From Sandaracinomonas limnophila (lineage in GTDB: Bacteria; Bacteroidota; Bacteroidia; Cytophagales; Spirosomataceae): a DNA stretch of 64,000 nt. The translations under genes were made by a program, and so were the position numbers. This document shows, one piece after another, positions 54,001-63,000 of this stretch. The stretch's first letter is position 1. Each line of letters opens with the position of its first letter. The stretch spans positions 248,001-312,000 of the forward strand of contig NZ_SACY01000004.1 in NCBI RefSeq assembly GCF_004005965.1. The letters run 5' to 3'. The notes under the pieces were generated by a model, which saw nothing but the letters and a program-made list of their open reading frames with translations, did no database searches and was not told where the DNA came from.

Positions 54001-57000
54001 AGTATCACGGTTTATCCTACTGGAACAGATGCCAATAACAACGGTTTGAATGATAATTATGAATCATCAACCCTAGGTGGAGCATACAACTATGCATCAA
54101 CCTACACAGATTATGCACTTGTAAATGCTATAAAGGCTTGTTTGGATACAGATGGTGACGGAGTGTTAGATCTAAAAGATTTAGATGATGACAATGATGG
54201 TATTTTAGACATGGATGAAATGTCTGCTTGTTCTACGCTCACTACACCTACTGCCGTTACGGCTAGTGCGTCTTGTTGTGGTGGTGTAGCCGAAAATACC
54301 ATTAATAATTCCGGATTAATTGGAACAGGTTTGTCGGCTGTAACAGCAGTTCCAAATACGTTGTCGGATACTTATTTTAGAGCAGAACCCAATACATCTG
54401 CAACCTTAGAATATACATTGCCTGCCAATACAACGGTGGGAGGTGTAGTGCTATGGGCTTCAGATGTATTTAATTATGGTGGAGGAGATGGTCCCCTTAA
54501 AGACTTCAAAGTAGAGGTGATTTACAATGGAGTAGTAACCTATACTTCTGAAACGTTCACAACCAAACAACCCATTGGAGCTGGATCTAATACAGGTGCT
54601 CAGGTATTTTATTTAAATAAAACCTTTGTTAATCCAAGTAAGATCAGGTTACAAGTATTAACGGGTTGGTATGATGTAAATGATAATAACAGTATTCAGG
54701 TAGGAACTGAAACAATAGCTGCAGGATCAATTCGATCTCAATATAACTTGACGATTGGTGAATTCAAAGTTATTTGTGCACCTGTTGATTTAGATACAGA
54801 CGGAGATGGTACTCCAAACCGTTTGGATCTGGATTCAGATGGCGATGGTTGTGCGGATGCGAAAGAAGCTGGAAGCTCAACTACAGCAACTAGTACAACG
54901 GTTTATACAACCGGTACAGATGCTAACTCAAATGGTTTGTTGGATAATTACGAGGGAACTACAGCTGGTACCATTAATTATACATCTAAGTATACAGATT
55001 ATGCCTTAGTAAAATCACTTAACTATTGTTTAGATTCTGATACGGATGGTGTACCGGATGTATTGGATGTAGATGATGATAATGATGGATTGTTGGATAC
55101 AGTAGAAGATTGTGTTCCACCTAGAATTTCATCTATTGATCACAATTTTAGATTGGGGTATAGCGGTTGGACCATTGCAGGTGCAAATCCAACTGCAGCA
55201 GGTCAATCTACAATAGGATATTACCTAACAGATGATTGGGATTTTAATGCTTCATTAAAACGAAATATTACTGCATTACCAGGTGAATATTTGGATGTTA
55301 CATTGGATATTGGAAAGTTAGGTAATAATTCTACGGACTTTGTAAGATTCTATATCAACAATGTCTTGAAATTCTCTATTAGTGCCGCTGAAATGACGGG
55401 TACGCATGGTAGCACACAGGTATTTAATTTCAAAATATTAAATGATGTAGTAGATCCTGAATTCAAATTTGTATTTGAACATGATCATGATGCAGGTAAT
55501 AATGACTTCAATACCAACTTTATTAAAGTAGACAGACTACAATCTTGTAACAATGATCTTGATGGTGATGGAATTCCAAACCGTTTAGATCTGGATTCAG
55601 ATGGTGATGGTTGTAGTGATGCGAATGAATATTATGGTGTAACAACTGCCGAAGGAACAGATGGTAACCAATACTATGGTAACGGAAATCCGCCAACGGT
55701 TGATGCTACGGGTAAAGTCACTACTGCGACTTACACTGGAACAGCTGCCAATACTACTACGGCAGGTAAAGCTAGTGTGATCACTACTCAGCCTGCTGAT
55801 CAACAAGTAACAGGTACTACCGCTACGTTCTCTGCAACAATTACGGCTGGGTCTGGTACTACAACTTACCAGTGGCAGGAAAGTAAAGATGGTGGTGCTA
55901 CCTGGACCAATATTACCAATGGTGGTATCTATGCAGGGGCTACTACAGCTACCTTAACGCTTACGGGTGTAACGAGTTCGATGAATGAATATCGTTACCG
56001 CTTACAGATCAAACAATCAAATTTTGTTTGTGGCGATCTTGCCAGTTCGGTTGCACGTTTGATCTTGGGTAATACACCTAAGCTGATCGAGGATAATGTT
56101 ACAGCTACAGAAGACACACCACTAACCGGTAATGTCTTGACCAATGATGCGGGTTCTGGAACGCCAGCTTCTGCCTTAACGGTGAATAGCTTTACCATTG
56201 CCGGTGTAACAGGTACGTTCACGGCTGGTCAAACCGCTACGATCCCGAATGTTGGTACCATTGTGATCAATGCAAACGGAACCTATACGTTCACGCCTGC
56301 AGCGAATTATACAGGTGCTGTTCCGGCGATCACCTATACGGCTACGGATGCAAATGGTGGAACCTCTACAGCGGCCTTGAACATTACGATGACAGCCGTA
56401 AATGATGTGCCGGTAGCTACAGATGATGTAGTGGCCGCCACAGAAGATACGCCTATCTCGGGAAGTGTTTTAACGAACGATACAGATGCCGATGGAAATA
56501 CCTTATCGGTAACGTCATTCACCATTAATGGTGTAACCTACAATGCGGGTACTACCGCAAACATTCCAGGCGTGGGTACTATTGTAGTGAATGCTGATGG
56601 AACCTATACATTTACCCCTGCATTGAACTATGTGGGCGAAGTGCCAGATATCACCTATGCGATCAGCGATGGTAAAGGTGGAACGGATACAGGATTGATC
56701 GATATCACGGTAGCGGCTGGCAATGATGCTCCATTGGCTTCAGATGATATTGTGACCACCAACGCTGGTACAAACGCAACCGGTAATGTATTGTCGAACG
56801 ATACAGATCTGGAAGGAAATACACTTACGGTTACTCAATTCACCGTAGCAGGTGTAACGGGTACATTCACGGCTGGTCAAACCGCTACCATCCCTGGTAA
56901 AGGAACGATCACCGTAAATGCAAATGGTACCTTTACATTTGTACCGGATGCAGGATTTACCGGTGATGTACCAATAATAACCTATACAGTTAGTGATGGA

Positions 57001-60000
57001 AATGGTGGAACAGATACGGGTGAACTGGATATTTATGTGGCACCTGTTAATGCCGTTCCGGTTGCAGCAAATGATACGAAGACCGTTGATGAAGACAATC
57101 CGGCTGAAGGAAATGTACTTTTAAACGATTCAGATATAGATGCGAATACTACGCTGACTGTAACACAAATTTCATTTACCATAGCAGGGACTGTTTATAC
57201 ATACCCGGCAGGAACCTTATCGACCATCCCGGGTGTAGGAACGATCATTGTGAATGCAGATGGTACGTATACCTTCACGCCAAACAGCAACTGGAACGGA
57301 ACCGTTCCTGATATAACCTATACGGTTACAGATGATGATGGTGGTGTGGCAACGGGTACATTGGGCATTACCGTTACTCCGGTGAATGATTCTCCAATTG
57401 CCGTAAATGATGATAATAAAGTAACACCGGAAGACACGCCTATTACAGGGAATGTGTTGTCTAATGATAGTGATCCAGAAGGTCAGCCGATCACGGTATC
57501 CGGATTCTCTATTGTAGGGGTTACCGGAACATTCTTGCCTGGTGAAACCGCTACCATACCGAATGTAGGTACGTTGGTGATCAACGCAGATGGTTCATAC
57601 ACCTTCACTCCGGTAGCGAATTACAACGGACCGGTTCCGCAGATCACCTACACAGCAAAAGATGCAAATGGTGGTCAGGAAACAGCGAAGTTGAACATCA
57701 GCGTTTCTCCGGTGAACGATGCACCGGTTGCAGTAGATGATGTGGTAACTTCTCCGGAAGGAACAGTTGCTACCGGAAATCTACTGAGCAATGATACCGA
57801 TGCAGACGGCAATACCTTAAGCGTAACCAGCTTTACGGTTAATGGCGTTACGTATCCTGCAGGATCTATTGTAACCATACCAAATGTGGGAACCCTGGTG
57901 GTGAAAGCAGATGGTAGTTATTCATTCACTCCGGATGCAGGGTATTCCGGAACCGTACCAACGATCTCGTATGCGATTTCAGATGGTAATGGCGGAACCG
58001 ATACAGGTGATCTGAAGATCACGGTGGCACCGGTGAACGATGCTCCGGTAGTAAAGAGTGAACTACTCGTTACAAATGAAGATACCCCTATAACAGACAA
58101 TATTCTCACAAACGATACAGATCCGGAAAACGATGCCTTAACGGTAACGCAGTTTACGGTTGGCGGACAAACCTATACAGCGGGTCAAACTGCAACGATT
58201 GAAGGCGTAGGAACGATCGTGGTAAATGCAAATGGATCATTCACATTCACTCCTGCCGCTAATTATTATGGAGCGGTTCCGGTAATTGGATATACTGTTA
58301 CCGATGGAACAACTACAACCAATGGATCATTATCCCTTGCGATCATCGCGATCAATGATGCACCTGTGGTGAACAATGAAACAGCGGCTACTCCTCAAAA
58401 CACAACGGCAACGGGTACCGTTTTGGCGAATGATACCGATGTTGAAGGAAGCACGTTAACGGTCACTCAATTCACCATTGCAGGTGTTACGGGTACATTC
58501 ACTGCGGGTCAAACCGCTACGATCCCGAATGTGGGTACGCTGACGATCAATGCAGATGGTACGTATACATTTGTTCCGGCTACAAACTATTCCGGACCAG
58601 TACCGGTGGCAACGTACACCGTTAGTGATGGTACAACAACCTCAACCGGTACGTTATCGATATCAGTAACCCCAGTGGATAGTGATGGTGATGGCGTGAT
58701 GGACTTCCAGGAAATTTTAGATGGTACATCACCAACAGATCCATGTTCGTTTAATCCAACCAGTCAAACCGGTACTCCTTCAACTGCTTGGAGTAATGCA
58801 GATTGCGATAGCGATGGCATCACCAATGGTGTAGAAGGTGTAGTGGATACAGATGGTGATGGTAAACCAAACTATAAGGATACCGATTCGGATGGAGATG
58901 GTATTTTAGATGCAGTTGATTTGTGTAGATTAGTTGCCGGAGTATTTCCAACAGGTTGTGTTGCTGGAGTAGTACCACCAGCACCACCAGTGCCAACAGG
59001 AGCAACATATACTGCTGGAGTTTCTACGAACCCAACATCGATTGTCGGAACAGTTCCAGCAGCGCCAGCAGGTCAAGAAACGGTATATTGTGATGCAACG
59101 GGAGCGAATTGCTCTACAACGCCTCCAGCGATGCCAACGGCTCCAGGAGTGTTTACCTTCTGTGTGAAATACAAAGATTTAACAACAGGTTTAGAAAGTT
59201 CATGTGTTACAGAAACCATCACGATCTTGCCAGCGCCACCAGCGCCAATAGATGGTACGTATACAGCAGGTGCAACGGTTAATCCTACAACGATAGCACC
59301 AACAGTTCCTGCAGCACCAACGGGTCAGGAGACGATTTACTGTGATGCCGCGGGAGCAAACTGCTCTAACGTAGCACCAGCGCTTCCAACCGCACCAGGT
59401 GTGTATGTATATTGTATCAAATACAAAATGACGACAGCGCCATTCTTGGAGAGCACGCCATGTGTAGTAGATACGGTAATTATCAAGCCAGCGAAACCAA
59501 CAGTTGCTGATATAGCGTATTGTCAAAATGCAACAGCAACAGCCTTAACGGCAACGCCAAGCACTGGAGGTACTTTGAAATGGTACACTGCTGCCACAGG
59601 CGGAACAGGATCTGCAACAGCTCCAACGCCATTCACAGCAGCAGCCGGAACATTTGACTTCTTCGTAACGCAAACAGTAAACGGAGTAGAATCAGACCGT
59701 GCGAAAATCACGGTAACTGTAAATGCTGCACCAGCTATGGCTGCCACGACACTCGTACAACCTACTTGTACAGTGGCAACGGGAACAATTACGGTAACTG
59801 CTACAGGCAACACAGGAGATACCTATAGCATTGATGGCATCAACTATCAATCGAGCAATATTTTCACTGGCGTAGCTGCAGGAACGTACAATGTAACCAT
59901 TAAAAATACAGTGGGTTGTGTGGGACCAGCGGCAACGGCGGTCATCTACGCACAACCAGCTACTCCATCGGCAGCAGTCATCACGATGAATACATCGGGT

Positions 60001-63000
60001 ACTGTTTGTGAAGGCACAGCAACAACCTTAACAACTGCAGCAACAGCAACATCTTACCAATGGTATGATGCCAACGGAGCGATTGTAGGTGCAACGAGCC
60101 AATCATATACTACGTATGTAGGTGGCACGTACAGCTTAAAAGTGAAGAACGCAGCAGGTTGTGAAAGCTTAGCAAGTAACGTCTTAACCAACACGGTTCA
60201 AACATCACCAACTGCGACAATCGCACAAGGAACGGTATTGGCCATGAACGGATCTTGTAATGGAACACCGATTACCTTAACGGTATCGACTAATGCAAGT
60301 GGCGCAAGCTACCAGTGGACGCAAGACGGCGTGGATATTGCAGGTGCAACAAGTGCATCTTATCCAGCAACAGCAGCCGGTTTATATGCAGTGAAAGTAA
60401 TCACGAATGCATGTACAACGCTTTCAGATGCAACGAAGATCATTGCTTCTCCAACGGTAACTACAGCGGTAACTCCAACAGTTTGTTCAGGTAATTCAGT
60501 AGCATTGAGTGTAGATGCAACGCAATACAGCAATGCAGCAACGTATCAGTGGCAAAAAAGCACTGATGGCGGAACAACTTGGAACAACATTGCAGCAGCA
60601 ATAAGTGCAAACTATAATGCAAGTGCAAGTGGAGACTACCGAGTGGTTGTTACAGACGGGGCGGTACTTACTTCTTGTCCTACAACGGTAACAGTAAATG
60701 CCTTGCCAACTGCAACCTTAACTTTAGCTCCAGGCTCAACAGTTTGTGCAGGAACAACGATTACAGCAACAGCAACAGCAAGCGGACAAGCGAGCTTTAC
60801 CTACCAATGGTTGACAGGTTCAACCTTAATGAGTGGAAATACAGGCACTAGCTTAACCATTAATGTTGCAGGAGATTATAGCGTGAAAGTAGTAGATGCG
60901 AACGGTTGTAAAGTAAACTCTGCACCGCAAACTATTACCGTAAATGCCTTGCCAACCGCAGCGGCAGTAACGGTAACGGATCCAACTTGTACTGTTACAA
61001 CAGGAACATTAACTGTTGCGAATCCAGGTGGAGCAGGTTTCAGCTATAGCATCGACGGAACTGACTTTACGAATACAACAGGTATATTTACGGGATTAGC
61101 TCCAAATACCTACAATGTATATGTGAAGAACGCTACCGGTTGTGTGAGTCCAGCTACAAGCTCGGTAATTGCAGCAGTGCCAAATGCACCTGCAGCCCCA
61201 GCAAGTATCACTGGAAGCACTAGCCCAACCTTAGGAGTAACAACATCGTATGCAGTTGCACCAGTAACAAATGCATCATACTATGTGTGGACACTTCCAA
61301 ACGGATGGACAGGCACATCTGTTACTGCATCAATTGCAGCAACAGTAGGAGCAGCAGATGGCAACATTACGGTGAAAGCCGTGGCTGCCAACGGATGTAC
61401 TTCTCCGGCAACTGTCCTTGCAGTAGTGTCTATAGCACCAGTGATTGAGCCAGACTTCAACAATGGTCTAATCAATAAGCCAATTGCAGGAAGTCTTGCA
61501 ACCAACGATGTAATCAATGGTGGCGGAACATACGGAACACCAGTAGCAGTAGCAGGTAATCCAACAGGAGCGACCTTCACGGTGAATCCAGATGGAAGCT
61601 ACAGCTTCACAGCTACGCAGCCAGGAGTTTACACGTACAATGTACCAGTTTGTCCTGCAGGTCAGACAACGAACTGTCCATTGTCTCCAGTGACCTTCAC
61701 GGTAGTGGATCCATTGGCAGCGAACGTTGCACCAGCAGTGAATCCAGACATCGCAACAGTGAAGTCGGGCAGCTCGGTAACTACGAACGTATTAGCAAAC
61801 GATGTTTGTGAGAATCCAAATTGTACATTAGGTACTCCAACGATTGTGACGCAGCCTGCACATGGAACGGTAACAGTGAATCCAGATGGAACATTGACTT
61901 ACACGCCAGCAGCAGGTTTCACAGGAACAGATGTATTGACCTACCAAGTTTGTGATAACTCAGTAAATCCAGCGGTTTGTAAAACAGCAACTGTAACTTA
62001 TACAGTAGAGCCAGCGAATGCACCAGCAACTACTACGGCATCAGACGATGCAGTAAGAACAGTAGGTGACTACCCTGTAACAGGAAACGTATTGCGCAAT
62101 GACGCTTCTACAGATCCGAATGCAGTGTTAACAGTAACTCCACAAAACACTACAATACCTGGAAAAGGAACAATTGTAATGAATGCAGATGGAAGCTACA
62201 CGTTTACACCAGCAGCAGGCTTTACCGGAACGCTTGACATTCCATATACAGTTTGCGATAACGCAACACCACAAAACTGTGCAACGGCAACATTGCACGT
62301 AGTGGTAGAGCCAGCAGCACCAGTAATTGAGCCAGACTTCAACAATGGTCTAATTAATAAACCAATAGCAGGAAGCCTTGCAACCAACGATGTAATCAAT
62401 GGCGGAGGAACATACGGAACTCCAGTAGCTGTAGCAGGTAATCCAACAGGAGCAACCTTCACGGTGAATCCAGACGGAACGTACAGCTTCACAGCTACGC
62501 AGCCAGGAGTTTACACGTACAATGTACCAGTTTGTCCTGCAGGTCAGACAACGAACTGTCCATTGTCTCCAGTGACCTTCACTGTCGTGGATCCATTGGC
62601 AGCGAACGTTGCACCAGCAGTGAATCCAGACATCGCAACAGTGAAGTCGGGCAGCTCGGTAACTACGAACGTATTAGCTAACGATGTTTGTGAGAATCCA
62701 AACTGCAGCTTGACCAATCCAACGATTGTGACACAACCAGCACACGGAACAGTAACGGTGAATCCAGATGGAACATTGACGTACACGCCAGCAGCAGGTT
62801 TCACAGGAACAGATGTATTGACATACCAAGTTTGTGATAACTCAGTAAATCCAGCGGTTTGTAAAACAGCAACTGTAACTTATACAGTAGAGCCAGCGAA
62901 TGCACCAGCAACTACTACGGCATCAGACGATGCAGTAAGAACAGTAGGTGACTACCCTGTAACAGGAAACGTATTGCGCAATGACGCTTCTACAGATCCG

